Source: Arachis hypogaea (lineage: Eukaryota > Streptophyta > Magnoliopsida > Fabales > Fabaceae). From it: a stretch of DNA of 64,000 nt. The position numbers and the translations under genes were made by a program. The stretch spans positions 51,465,987-51,529,986 of the forward strand of contig NC_092043.1 in the NCBI RefSeq assembly GCF_003086295.3, in the 5' to 3' direction. Within the stretch, counting starts at the first letter, position 1. Every line of letters starts with the position of its first letter. The notes beneath the pieces are model-generated. The model was not told the DNA's origin. It did no database searches and saw only the letters and a list, made by a program, of their open reading frames with translations. This document shows, in pieces, positions 35,801 to 47,375 of the stretch.

Positions 35801-36563
35801 TCCATTTACTCTAAATCATAAATCTAAAATTTTAAACCGTAAACACTGAATTCTAGCTCTAAACTCTTCAAAAAGTGAGAATTAATATTGACTAATCAGA
35901 AGTTATCTTATTTCCTATACTTATTTTTTACTTTCTGTCCCTGCAAATTCTATTTATTGTAGTGGTTTTATACTATAGATAGTCTATGTTGAGTCTTGCT
36001 AGCTTATCACTAGTTATGCTTTTTATACCGTGTGAATTGGAAACGGAGGGGATGATAAAAAAAAAAAACCTTGTTCAGTTTGATAATTTTTCTATTTTCT
36101 GCCAGGTGCGAAGCCTTCTCCACATATCCCAGGACCTATGACCTAATCCATGCAAATGCTGTTTTCAGCTTATACAAGAATGAGTAAATTGTTTTTCATT
36201 GCAATTTACACACACACACGCACACACATATATGCAAATAGCACTAGCAGCCAAAGTAGTTCATACAATGAATACAGGTGGAGACATGTGAGTCAAGTTC
36301 TGGTTTTGCCTGACTCAAACCATGAATACAGGTGCGGCGCAGAAGACATTTTATTGGAGATGGATCGTATATTACGGCCTGAAGGAGCTGTAATAATTCG
36401 AGATGATGTTGGCGTGCTAATGCGGGTGAAGAGAATTGTGAGAGGAATGAGGTGGAAAACGAGAATGGTGGATAATGAGGATGGTCCATTGGTTTCAGAG
36501 AAGGTTTTGTTTGCAGTCAAGCAGTATTGGGTTGCAGGTGACAACAGTACAAGTTCACTGTGA
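32848..36563 (+). CDS. PMT2: Probable pectin-type methyltransferase PMT2 (putative SAM-dependent, DUF248), six exons
   Basis: Coding exons are 32848-33495, 33715-33925, 34415-34703, 35326-35691, 36106-36183 and 36332-36563, with GT/AG borders, phases that join cleanly, and 607 residues (the family has about 600). The protein starts MVTKGNPGD and has one membrane anchor at about residues 18-35 (type II, Golgi topology). It then carries the family landmarks [43 protein letters not shown] and [19 protein letters not shown]. The SAM-binding motif [15 protein letters not shown] spans the exon 1/2 border at residue 216. Downstream are [55 protein letters not shown] and [20 protein letters not shown]. 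The family is thought to methylate cell-wall polysaccharides such as homogalacturonan in the Golgi. The exact substrate is inferred. Assignment to PMT2 rather than PMT14 rests on remembered motif similarity. No damage was seen. Confidence 0.93.
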
Positions 36564-38082
36564 TTAACGTAAGCATTAAGCAGAGTTATTGGAATGGAAC
36601 AATCGTTTCCAAACACACTTCTAATTGCATGTACTTTGGAGTTTGTCTAGCTGGGTGAGAGCTTGGAGACATGAAATTGCCTGGTGCCGAAGATATTAGT
36701 GGCCGTATGTTTAATTTTTTTAAATTGCAGAGTGAATAAGTGAGCAAAAACATAATAATTAGTGAATGCGTTGAGTGTAATTAGCGAGAGAAAACCGTTA
36801 GTTAGGTTTTTTGTTTGTTTGTAATTTGGTTTTGTTTGTATGAATGTAATTTTTACCATCATAAAAAGGGTTAACTACCAATTAAATGTTATCAACAAAA
36901 CGGCTCATAAATGATTCGAAAATGGAATAAAAATAATCAATAATTATTATATGTTGTAAGTGACAAAAAAAAAATGTATTTAGTAAACAGTTCATCCAAT
37001 TAATCTGAATTTTTATGACAATATTTGAATAAATATTTAAGTGTAAGAAAAAGAATTCGAAGTAAAATTTGATCTTTTAATTTTTTTATTTTTAAAAAAT
37101 ATGTGATAATTTATAATATTTTTTAAAAAAATTGTTATGTTTTTAAATTTTTCAAAAATTTATTTATCGTTAGCATTTTTTGTGTTTTTTTTGTCAGCAA
37201 TATAAACTTCCAGATTTAATAGTTTACTCTCGTAAAAAAAAAGTTGCAATTTTCTCATTTAGTCCTATTATTGCCATTATTATCTTAAATTATAGTCTTC
37301 AAATCTACTTTTTTTGGTTCTTTCCTTGACAAGATTGTATTGTAAATTACATGAATTAGAGTCCCTGCCCAAGGTAGCAGCTATGGAGTGTGGATCTTCT
37401 TAGTTTCGAATTTCGATCCCTTTCCCAGTGAGCACCATGTTCACTCCAAGCCACCATTGATGGATCCTGTGATTTAGGCTATCTCATGCAAGGAGAGCGT
37501 GAACGGTTTCAATTTCTGAGTGTCTCTAATGATTAATGCCATTAGCGTAACTGCGTAAGTGTAATATTTGTTAGAAACTTTGAATGGTTTAAAAATACAA
37601 CTGTAGTCGATAAATTATCTACGTTGTATGATTATTGTTATTCAATTTTTCTTATCTGTTGTCTTATTATTTTTTATTAATTTCTTTAACTTTGTTTATC
37701 CAATATTCCAATTTAAACTTTAGACCTTGTATTTATTTTTTCTTTTTTTATCCTTTGATTTTGAAGGGTTGTACTTTTTTAAATTATAGATAAATAACAA
37801 GTTATATTTGTTATGTATTAAGTCACCTAAACTCAACTCTCCTGACTAGTTACTAAAATGTGATATTAAATAGTCACAAAAAAATGTGATATTAAAAAAG
37901 TATTTTTGAGGAATTATTAAGAAGAGATTGTGATGAGATAGCTTTTATGATAAATATAGTATTTTGATCTTAAATAGATAATTAAAATAAATATTTATAA
38001 ATTCCTCTTTATCATATGGTTGATGGTTTTCAAGGGGCGTAGAGGAATATGTTTTGAGTTTGGTGTTTTTAAAAGAAATATA
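36564..38082. other. PMT 3' UTR and intergenic DNA
   Basis: The first 250-300 bp probably form the 3' UTR of PMT. The rest is AT-rich without a recognised gene. A short less AT-rich patch at 37360-37520 was inspected and not identified. Confidence 0.55.
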
Positions 38083-38372
38083 AATTGATTCTTAACTTTT
38101 TAGTTTGTAGATGTATAAGTTTTTGAGAATTTAAAATATATTTAAGTTTTGGAGTTTAATTTGTCTCATTTTAAAAAAAAATTTATGTGTGCTTCTGTAT
38201 CGACTAAGTTAGTACAATAAAAATTGCATTTGATTTTTGTAAACATGAGAAATTGATATGTTTATATTTTAAAAATATAAAAAATTTAAATATATTTTCA
38301 AATTCTAAAAGATTTAAATATTCATAGATCAAAAAGTCAAGGACTTGTATATTTTTTTTAAAAAAAAGCAAT
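38083..38372. mobile_element. Degenerate relative of the palindromic MITE at 27221
   Basis: It shares, in order, TTTGAGAATTTAAAATATATTTAAG, a TGTGCTTCTGTAT core, AGTACAATA, ATTTAAATATATTTTCAAAT and ATTTAAATATTCATAGATCAAAAAGTCAAGGACTTGTAT-like segments with the 27221-27567 element (quoted loosely). The ends have decayed. Confidence 0.6.
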
Positions 38373-39167
38373 TTTCATATTATGTGATCATGTTACATTT
38401 ACTTGATTTACTATTATCATTAATGAACAAGATATAAGATCCAATTGTTAGGTTTAAGGATGATCGTCAATAAAGTGATTTTGCAATAATAATATATTCA
38501 TAACCCTTTAGTTTTAACTTTTAAGTCTTGATTGTTACGAGTCTCTCTTATGTATAATATTTATTTTGAAAATAAATTTTTTCATCATCTTAACGTATAT
38601 GATTGTTGTTCTTAAATATTTTTTTTTTCTAAAACTAAGGATTTTTTTTATCTTTTTCTTTTATCTATTTTATCTCTTTTATATGTGATTAACAATAATT
38701 AATTATAAATTTGACAACAAAAATATACATAATGTATTTTCTAATTACAATTGAAATAAAATTAATAATGAAAATGTGTCACGTAATACTCTCTCATTTC
38801 TACTAAATTATATTCGTGTAACTATATCAGGCTCAATAAGTATAGATAATGCAACAACAAAGATTAGGTTGTTGGGCATAATCCTTTTACTGAAATCATT
38901 CAATCCTTTTCAATTTATTGGATTCGCTTGAAAATAGAGTCAATTGCTCATCTCGAGAGCAGCAGCAACATCATTTCAAGATTTTTCTTTCTTCTGTTAG
39001 ACATGATTCATTATTTTTAAAATCGTTTTCATTGCTTCAGAGATTCACTAAATTAATTGAAACACTTGACGATTTATGCTCAAATATTCGATGTCCGACA
39101 ATGGTATAGGCTTGGCCAAAATTTTCAGGAAACTTTCTTTAACCTTTTGTGGAGACGAACAACTGGC
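38373..39167. other. Intergenic DNA
   Basis: AT-rich. The open frame 38918-39109 (63 codons) has gene-like composition (SREQQQHHFKIFLSS, LIETLDDLCSN), but it matches nothing I know and has no visible neighbouring exons. Confidence 0.5.
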
Positions 39168-39391
39168 TAATAACTTAAGAAAAGCAATAGTCTTTTTGAA
39201 TCAGAACTACTATTTCAGACGTCACACTTGAGAATGCAGAGTTCAGAGTGGAGAGACTCCACCACATACTAAAGAAACACTAGGGTTACACCCAAATCCA
39301 TTGAAATTTTAAAAGCAAAGTTCATTTCAATTGAAAAGATGGAAAGGGTGGTGACACGATCGCATATTGGAAAGATCAGCCCATCCATGCT
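39168..39391 (-). pseudogene. Relic duplicate of the EB1 3' flanking/UTR region
   Basis: About 220 bp align by eye with 51330-51511, just 3' of the EB1 stop codon. Shared blocks include AAAGCAAT, TTGAATCAGAA, ACATACTAAAGAA, AGGGTTACACCCAA, AAAAGATG and AGCCCATCCATGCTTA. No EB1 coding exon follows. It is likely the remains of an old duplication, lying about 0.7 kb from the glutaredoxin-like gene. Confidence 0.7.
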
Positions 39392-40247
39392 TAAACGTGT
39401 TCTGTCTTAGTAGCAAGAAACCAAAAAGAGAAACCTCAATCCATGTATGCAATACAAGAAACATATTTCAGTCATCACCATGTCAAACACGAGTACGCTT
39501 CCAGACAAATCGAATTGGTCATCGCTATAAGTTTGCATTCTTGCTGGATTTTTTACTCATCAATTCATTCTAGATCAATAACTTAAGGGACTGCAAGGTT
39601 TATTACTTCATGAAACTGCAATCCAAGTCAAGTAGTCGGTGAATTGCAACCCACTAGTCATATTGTCATAGCTTTTATTTCAATAAATATAGAGAACTAA
39701 TTCTTAATTAGCCAGCCATTTTTTTGTTGTTGTTATCTTTTAACTCTCATATTTTGGAAGGTTTAGGTTTTAGAAATTAGGACTTAAGGTTTAGGATTGA
39801 ATATTGAAGATTTAGGATTCAGAAGTTAAGATAAAAAAAAAAAAAGTAATTTGAAAAAAGTTGGCTCCTTAAACTCTTTCATTTTATCTCCTGGACAAAG
39901 TTTTCCCCAAAGAAGGGACTCTTAATAGTTAATACTATTCAATGTAAAGAATGATTTTTGTAGCCGGGGCAGAGGCATGCTCAATAATCAGTCAACAGTA
40001 CTACAGTAGTCTAAGTTTGGACAGATCAATTATATAAACCTTCAAAACTGAAAGATATTATAGTGAGAGAACAGGAAATCAAGGAAGGAAAATGATCTGT
40101 TTAGAGCTTGATATGATTTGAAGAATGGTGAACTGAGCCACATCACCGTTACAAGTATTAGAAACAAGCAGGGGAATCGGAAATGACAATAATATGAACA
40201 AAAAGCAGATGATCGATTTGTCTATAAAATAGTGGCAGTGGAAGAAG
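39392..40247. other. Intergenic DNA and glutaredoxin 3' region
   Basis: No gene was recognised. The part next to 40247 is presumably the 3' UTR of the glutaredoxin-like gene. Confidence 0.55.
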
Positions 40248-41051
40248 TCAGCTACAAATTGGGCATACCACTAAGCCATTCTCATTGCAATGAGCACACT
40301 TGATGACAACTGTCCTCCCCTTGTGGCCTTCTTCCTTGAGGAGCACCGCTGTCTTGCAGCTGCCGTTGCACCGGAAACAGGGCAAGAACCTCATGTCCCC
40401 ACAGCCGTCACACACAGCACCCATCTTCTTCCTCGGAAGGCCTTCCAACAGCTCCCCCAGCAGCCCCTCCTCCGCCGCCCTCAGCATCTCCTCGGCGCCA
40501 CCCACATAGAAGCCCTTGACGAACACCCTGGGAGGCACCGTTTCCTCCCTCTCCTTCCCCTTCAGAAGGTCCCTCAGCTCCTGCTTGAAGCCGCTGTCCA
40601 TGGACACGTCACGCTCGCAGAAGGACACCCCGAAGGCCTCGAAAGCCGTCCTAACAGCGCAGCAGGCCTCGAAGGTGCTCCTCACTCCCCTCAAGGTGGT
40701 GGTGTAGATCACCACTCTGTTCTCGCCGCTGGGAGGGCATATCCTCTCGAAGGGGTCCAGGTTCTCTTTCTTAGAGGAGGGTTTGGGTTTGGGTTTTGGG
40801 GGAGGGAGTGGGAGTGGAGAGAAGCGGAAGCTGTCGGCGTCGAGGCCTTCCATCAGCTCCCAGGAGTTGATGACCTCTGGAGGTTCGGACAGGGTGGAAG
40901 GGGTGGTGGTGGAGGAGGGTGGGTCAAGAGTGAGGAGGCCATAGGTGGTGGATGTGAGGGACACGATGTGGTGGCCAACGCCGAGTGCGGAGGTACCCAG
41001 CTGGCCGAAGTCGTCTTCATGGTTGAGGAGGTTTGAAGATACGCATCCCAT
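40248..41051 (-). CDS. Glutaredoxin-like protein with C-terminal CxxC zinc-binding module
   Basis: An intronless minus-strand gene of 267 residues. It starts MGCVSSN, where Gly2, Cys3 and Ser/Ser form a likely N-myristoylation/palmitoylation signal and imply membrane attachment. A variable Ser/Thr/Pro-rich region reaches residue 110. The glutaredoxin-like fold covers about 112-205: VVIYTTTLRGVRSTFEACCA, SFCERDVSMDSGFKQEL, PPRVFVKGFYVGGAEE. The canonical CPYC/CGFS active site is replaced by TLRGVRSTFE, as in this plant-specific class, so ordinary thiol-disulfide catalysis is doubtful. The C-terminus has four CxxC pairs (C214/217, C225/228, C252/255, C263/266), a DnaJ-like zinc-ribbon pattern ending CPICS. 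The gene is GC-rich compared with its surroundings, which produces a long antisense shadow ORF. No biochemical role is established for most members of this class. Confidence 0.92.
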   Translation of the reverse strand: MGCVSSNLLNHEDDFGQLGTSALGVGHHIVSLTSTTYGLLTLDPPSSTTTPSTLSEPPEVINSWELMEGLDADSFRFSPLPLPPPKPKPKPSSKKENLDPFERICPPSGENRVVIYTTTLRGVRSTFEACCAVRTAFEAFGVSFCERDVSMDSGFKQELRDLLKGKEREETVPPRVFVKGFYVGGAEEMLRAAEEGLLGELLEGLPRKKMGAVCDGCGDMRFLPCFRCNGSCKTAVLLKEEGHKGRTVVIKCAHCNENGLVVCPICS

Positions 41052-41799
41052 TTCACTTTTTCAAACTTTGAATGACGGATTTTGGAGGGAGAACAAAACT
41101 GAGCTCACTTCGGGACTTGGGACTTGGGACAGGGACTACTCTCCTCTCACAAGTTTATTCTTTAATTTCCTTTTTCTCGAAAAATAATTTTGTATGCTCT
41201 TTCTTCTTTTTCTCTTTTAACATTAATATCATATTATCATTTGGTTCTTTTTCCTTGTGGGATTCAATTTTGAAACGGTTGCCTGTTGGTGGCCCCGTGG
41301 AATTCAAGCGCAGAATAAGAAATTAATGGCATTACTGTACTGAATTGGAAACTCCGCTTTCGTGGACGCTTTTGCCAAATGCCAACTCAAAAGAGTGGTT
41401 CTCTCTCTTCGTGACCGTCTTTAGTTTCTCCATCTCCGCTTCTTTACTCATTTCATTTCACAATACTTTTATTGTTTTGGAAAAAACAAAAATAGTTGTA
41501 TACGATTATGTAGGATTAAAGATTTTTTAGTCTAAAATTTAAATAATAATTTTATCAGATTTTTTTCATTAGATATATTCATTATGAATTAAATTTCAAT
41601 ATATTAAAAATATAAAATATTTTATATAATTATTTAATTATATCTATTTTTTTAAATAATTATTTACATAATTGATATAAAAAATAATTATTTTTACTAA
41701 TATAATGTTATATAATTGAATATTAAATATACATATAAAAGTTACTTTATACTAACATGTATTAAAATTAAATTCCTTTATTATTTTAACAATTGTTAT
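41052..41799. other. Glutaredoxin upstream region and AT-rich spacer
   Basis: Contains the presumed promoter and 5' UTR of the minus-strand glutaredoxin-like gene, then AT-rich DNA up to the retrotransposon TSD. No additional gene. Confidence 0.55.
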
Positions 41800-42204
41800 T
41801 GTACTGCACCTTATAAAATCGGAAATAATATTCTATACCTCGGCCACGTCAGCCACGCAGAGAAAGCAAGCAATCAACGGATAAACATGATAACAACCAC
41901 TACTCAAGAATCTCGACTAAAACTGAGATCCACTCCAACAGATCGCAAAACGAAATTAAATCTAAATCTATAAAACAGCAGCCCCTGAATCAAATGACCA
42001 CAGTGATAACAAATCATACACATACAAGCTTCTCGTTCTTATATTGAAATATTCTCTATTAACTTGAGCGTCGGAGTCCTTTTTGTAGGTACTCCGCCCG
42101 GTTCGTGTTCAGGTAAGGAGTCTCCCGTTGCAGGACGAGCCATCTCCTCCAGCAACACTCGGAATTCGACCTATAGCGCGGAGACGTGTATCCTTGTCAG
42201 AACA
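41800..42204 (+). repeat. 5' LTR of the Tat-type element
   Basis: 405 bp, starting TGTACTGCACC and ending CAGAACA. A TATA box (TATAAAA) lies at 41969-41975. The downstream part carries TGAGCGTCGGAGTCC and TACTCCGCCCGG motifs. Confidence 0.95.
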
Positions 42205-42223
42205 TTTGGCGCCCACCGTGGGG
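42205..42223 (+). promoter_or_regulatory. Primer-binding site
   Basis: TTTGGCGCCCACCGTGGGG lies directly after the LTR. It begins with the TGGCGCC-type tRNA 3'-end complement common in Tat elements. The tRNA was not assigned. Confidence 0.75.
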
Positions 42224-42305
42224 CCCCACCACCTCACTTTGTTTTTCATTTTTCTTTCGAGCTTACAACACTGCATTGGCCCTGTATCTTCTCTTTTCAA
42301 GGATC

Positions 42306-43480
42306 ATGACAGACCAGTCAGCAACGCCTTCGACCAATCCAACCAATGCCGACCTATTAGCTGCGAATGCCGCCTTGCTTGCGGAAAACCAGCGAATGGC
42401 CGAGCTGTTGGAGGCCATGCAGAACAACGACGAACAGAAAACCAACAAGAAAGTAAATACTGACCAACATGAGGAGCATCAGTCGGAATCAAACGCAAAG
42501 ACGGGGGAAACCAACTCCAAAGCAACAAGACGACGAACAAACCCCTTTTCAGAAGAAATAATGAGCTTTAAAATGCCCAAAGGCTTTACACTCCCAATGA
42601 CTCTAACGCCGTACAAGGGGATCGGAGATCCTAAAATCCATGTTACAAAATTTGAATCAATGATGTTTCTCAATAGTGACTCCGATCCCATCTTGTGCCG
42701 ATCTTTTCCTACCTTTTTAGATGGAGTTGCTTTATTATGGTTTTCTAACTTGCCTGCAGGATCAATAACAAGCTTTGACGAGTTTGCCAAATTGTTCATA
42801 AACTACTTCACAGCATCTAAAATCTACATACGAGACTCGGATTACCTCAGCACAATCAAACAAGAACAACACGAAAGCTTAAAGGAGTATATGATGCGAT
42901 TCACAGAAGCTGCTATGCAAATCCCCGACCTTAACCCTGAAGTACAGCTGCACACCATCACAAGCGGTCTCCGCCCCAAAAAAATTCAGGAGGCAATTGC
43001 AGTGGCAAGACTGAAGACCCTGGAAGAATTCTGAGAAAAAGCACAGGGCCAGATTGAAATCGAAGAGCTAAGGGAGGCCCGAAGAGGTGAAAAGCCGACC
43101 AAAAAAGATGAAGAAAGGTCCCACCAGCCCACAAGCAGAGACCTCAAAAAGCCATTAAAACTAGCACCGAAGTTTGATTCATACACAAAATTTAACACAA
43201 AAAGGGAGGATATAATCAAGGAGATTCTACACAACAAACTGATTAAGCCACCAGTCAGAGCAGGGTCGTATCAAGATCAGAAATACGTGGACAAGAGTAA
43301 ACATTGTGCGTTCCACCAAAAGTTCGAGCATACAACAGACGAGTGTGTGGTGGCAAAAGATCTGCTGGAAAGGCTAGCGAGATAAGGGCTTCTAGACAAG
43401 TATATCTCGTCGAGAAAACAACGAGAAACAAAAAGAGAAAGCAGGCGACAACAGGTTGAAGTACCCCGTCCAAGGGGATA
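42306..43480 (+). pseudogene. gag of the Tat-type element
   Basis: ATG at 42306 (MTDQSATPSTNPTNADLLAA). An N-terminal coiled-coil-like stretch is followed by the retrotransposon gag domain (PKGFTLPMTLTPYKGIGDP, FSNLPAGSITSFDEFAK, EYMMRFTEAAMQIPD). A TGA at 43032-43034 interrupts it. Downstream in the same frame is the Cys/His segment with spacing CAFH...H.TDEC (about 43306-43350) and then further stops at 43383 and beyond. The longer open frame beginning at 42186 includes leader sequence. Confidence 0.88.
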
Positions 43481-43552
43481 ATTAACTACATTTCAGGTGG
43501 CTTTGCTGGTGGTGGAACTACTACTTCGGCAAGAAAAAGAAGTTATATAGCA

Positions 43553-46500
43553 ATGATGACAATGGAAGGCTCACGACCAGAACGACAGCCATCAATTCCG
43601 ACCTCCCACATCGGCTTCAGCACAGCCGACTTTAAAACAACTTGTCCGAATTTAGATGATCCAGTTGTCATCTCAATTCACATGGGAGAACTGACAGTAA
43701 AAAAGGTCCCGCTGGACCCAAGAAGTAGTGCCGACGTGTTGTTCTACTCAACTTTCAAAAAGATGCACTTCAGCGACAACGCACTACAACCCTCGCCCGG
43801 AGAATTAGTAGGGTTCTCCGGGGAAAAGGTATCGGTATCAGGGTACATTTGGCTGAGAACAACAATTGGAGAGCCTCCAAATAGCAAAACACTAGACATC
43901 CAATTTCTAGTGGTTGATTGTCCTTAGCCCTTATAATATCATCCTAGGGCGTCCATCATTAAATGCCTTTGGAGCTATTGTTTCGACTGTTCATCTTTGT
44001 GTGAAATTTCCTTTGCAGGATAACCTAGTAGGGACAGTATACGCCGACCATAAGGAGGCGAGACAGTGCTACAACGCAAGCCTCAAAACAACAAAGAAGG
44101 AGGAAACAACTCGGGTACACACAGTATACAACTCGGAGAACATACCAACACTGGCCGAACTAGACCCTCGAAGTGACAACAGTCATCCCACAAAAACAGA
44201 CGACCTAGAAAAGGTACAATTAGGCCAAGATGAGCAATTTACTAACATAGGATCCGCATTCATTGCAGGACAAAAGGACGACCTCATCATGCTCCTAAAG
44301 ACAAATGCCGACCTTTTTGCATGGACACCAGCGAATATGCCTGGCATCGATCTTAACTTTATCTGCCACAAGTTGGCAGTCATCCCCAATTCCCGACCTA
44401 TACGACAAAAGAACAGAAACCTGGGAGACAAAAGGATAAAGGCAGCCAAATCAGAGACCAAAAAGCTCTTGGAGGCAGGATTTATCCGAGAACTACGATT
44501 TTCAGCATGGCTAGCAAACGTCGTCATGGTACGAAAAAGCTCGGGAAGGTGGCGCATGTGCGTAGACTTTACCGACTTGAATAAAGCATGTCCTAAGGAT
44601 TGCTATCCGCTCCCCAACATAGACAGACTAGTAGACGACACCTCAGGCTTCCCAGTACTCAGCTTCATGGATGCATATTCAGGTTATAATCAAATTCTCA
44701 TGCACCCGGGAGACGAGGAAAAAACGGTATTTGTCACCGATCAAGGAAACTACTGTTACAAGGTCATGCCCTTTGGGCTAAAAAACGCAGGAGCAACGTA
44801 CCAACGGCTAATGGACAAAGTCTTCAAGGAACAGATCTGAAAAAACATTGAAATATACGTAGATGACATGGTGGTAAAATAAGCCTCAGAAGAACAGCAC
44901 AAAAATGATCTGAATGAGATATTCACACAGCTCAGAAAGCATAATATGAGATTGAATCCAGAAAATGCGCATTCGGAGTATAAGGAGGAAAATTCCTCAG
45001 CTTCTTACTAACTAACAGAGGGATAGAGGTGAATCCCGAAAAATGCCTTGCATTAATCAACATGCAATCTCCTCGGAATAAGAAGGAGGTGCAACAACTC
45101 ACAGGTTGGTTAGCAGCTCTCTCTCGCTTCTTGCCGGCAGCAGCAGAAAAATCATATCACTTCTTCAATACCTTAAAGAAGTCGGATCGATTCAACTGGA
45201 CGGAGAAATGTGAAGAAGCTTTCAAAAAATTCAAAAATACCTTAGGATCACCACCTATATTGAAAAAACCAGAACGAGGTAAGCCACTACACCTATTCCT
45301 TTCAATTTCAGCTAATGCAATCAGTTCAGTACTTGTAATAGATAACGACAAAGAACAACACCCGGTGTACTTTGTAAGTAAAGTCCTACAGGGTGCTGAG
45401 ACGAGATACCCAACGATAGAAAAATTAGCATTTGGGTTAATCATCACAGCTCGGAGGTTGCGGCATTATTTCTAAGGATACCGAAATTATAGTTCGGACC
45501 AATCAACCGCTACGCCAAATCTTAGCAAAACCCGACCTGGCAGAAAGACTTACGAAATGGTCGATTGAACTCTCAGAATTCGACATTTCTTATCAATCCA
45601 GAGGATCCCCTAAGGCCCAAGCACTTGCCGATTTCATTTCAGAGTTCACAAATGCAGTAGAACCAGAATCATGGGAATTATACGTAGACGGAGCATCCAA
45701 TGACAACGGATGCGGAGCAGGTATACCTCTAAGAGACAAAAAGGGTGTATATGCAGAACAATCAATCAAATTCATGTTCCAAGCAACAAATAACCAGGCC
45801 GAGTATGAGGCGCTACTGTCAGGACTAAAACTGGCAAAAGAGATTCAGGTGCCGAACTTGCAGGTATACTGCGATTCCTTACTCGTAGTACAACAGGTAA
45901 CAGGTAACTTCCAAATTAAAGATCCCCTCTTAGAGAAATATTTACATATTTTCCAAAACATGATAAGAAACTTTCAAAAATTTGAAATAACACACATACC
46001 ACGAGAACAAAATAGTAGGGCAGATATACTATCAAAGCTAGCGACCCATAGAGAGGATCAACAATCAGAAAATCTGGTACATCTTAAACTAACAAAACCT
46101 AGCCTAGATATGCAGTATATCTTAAATATATCACAGGGAGAAGATTGGCGGACTCCCATAATACACTACCTGAAGACAGGGATAGCACCAGGAGGTGATC
46201 CGAGGTCTTTCAAAAGAAAAGCATCTCATTTTACCCTAATAGGGGACGAGCTATACAAATGTGGCCTCTCTCGACCCCTACTTAAATGTCTTGCAGGAGA
46301 AAACACAAGAACAGTGATAGATGAAGTCTACGAAGGTATCTGCAGACATCACGTCGGAAGCAGAAGCCTAACATAAAAAATCTTGCGCGTAGGTTATTAC
46401 TGGCCGACTTTAAGATCAGAATGTATAAACAAAGTTCGAAAATGTGAAGCATGTCAAAAGTGCTTGCCATTAATACACAGTCCAGCCGAAGCATTGCACA

Positions 46501-47375
46501 TAACTAACGCCAGCTGGCCGTTCCACAAATGGGGCATGGACATCCTCGGACCGTTCCCCATATCACCAGGACAGGTAAAGTTCCTTTTGGTAGCCATCGA
46601 TTATTTCACAAAGTGGATAGAAGCACAGCCACTCGCAAAAATAACCTCGGACAAGGTACAAAAGTTTATTTGGAAATTTATCATTTGTAGATATGGTTTA
46701 CCAAGAGAAATTGTTTCTGATAACGGTAGGCAGTTTACTGATAAAAAAATCACCACTTTCTTAACTAACATGAACATTAGACACCATTTTTCCTCTGTCA
46801 AGCACCCACAAATTAATGGGCTTGCAAAGGCCGCTAATAAAGTAATTTTGTAGGATTTTAAGAAGAAACTGACCGAAGCTAAAGGCCGCTGGGCCGAACT
46901 CATACCAGAAATATTGTGGAGCTATAACACAACACCACAATCCACAACAAAGGAGAGCCCTTTCCGTTTGGTGTATGGAGCTGAATGCATGATTCCTTTA
47001 GAACTTGGCCAAGGCTCAACTCGGACCGAACATTTCAATGAGGACAATAACAAACAAGCTCGGTGCGCTGAGCTTGATGTCATTGGCGAAGAATGCCATC
47101 TCACAGAGCTAAGGCAAAGATCAATGCAACTAGCCATGAAACGTCAGTACGACAAGAAATTTAGATGAAGAACACTCGAAGAAGGAGACCTAGTTCTCAG
47201 ACAACTAGAAGACTTCTGAAAACCACCAGGCCATGGAAAATTAGCGCAAATATGAGAAGGACCTTTCCGAATCGCTAAAGTAGTCGGCAAGGGAGCTTAT
47301 CGCTTAGAAACATTGAATGGAACGGCCTTGCCAAACACATGGAATATCTCGTCACTCAAATACTACTGTAGTTGA
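43553..47375 (+). pseudogene. pro-pol of the Tat-type element (PR-RT-RH-aRH-INT), several frameshifts and stops
   Basis: Protease: DPRSSADVLFYSTFKKM near 43715-43770. Reverse transcriptase: PANMPGIDLNFICHKLAV, KRIKAAKSETKKLLEAGFI, CVDFTDLNKACPKDCYPLP, FMDAYSGYNQI, with YVDD at 44856-44867. Stops lie at 44838-44840 and 44880-44882, and a frameshift near 45000. RNase H runs to about 45472, where the frame shifts again. The second, archaeal-type RNase H starts ELYVDGASNDNGCGAG (45675) and includes NNQAEYEALLSGLKLAKE. Integrase has the HHCC finger (HH near 46346, CEACQKC near 46447-46467), core D in WGMDILGPF and D in SDNGRQF. The third acidic residue is Lys (AAG 46827-46829, NGLAKAAN). The reading ends with TGA at 47373. 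Confidence 0.92.

Noticed and set aside
37360..37520. Possible tRNA-like T-loop (TTTCGAATTTCGATCCC)
   Set aside because: No matching acceptor stem or anticodon arm could be folded around it.
40290..41036. 248-codon plus-strand ORF
   Set aside because: Antisense shadow of the GC-rich glutaredoxin-like gene. The composition is unlike a protein and it has no recognisable domain.
42186..42305. Upstream start for gag at 42186
   Set aside because: It reads through LTR and primer-binding site. The gag-like sequence starts at MTDQ (42306).
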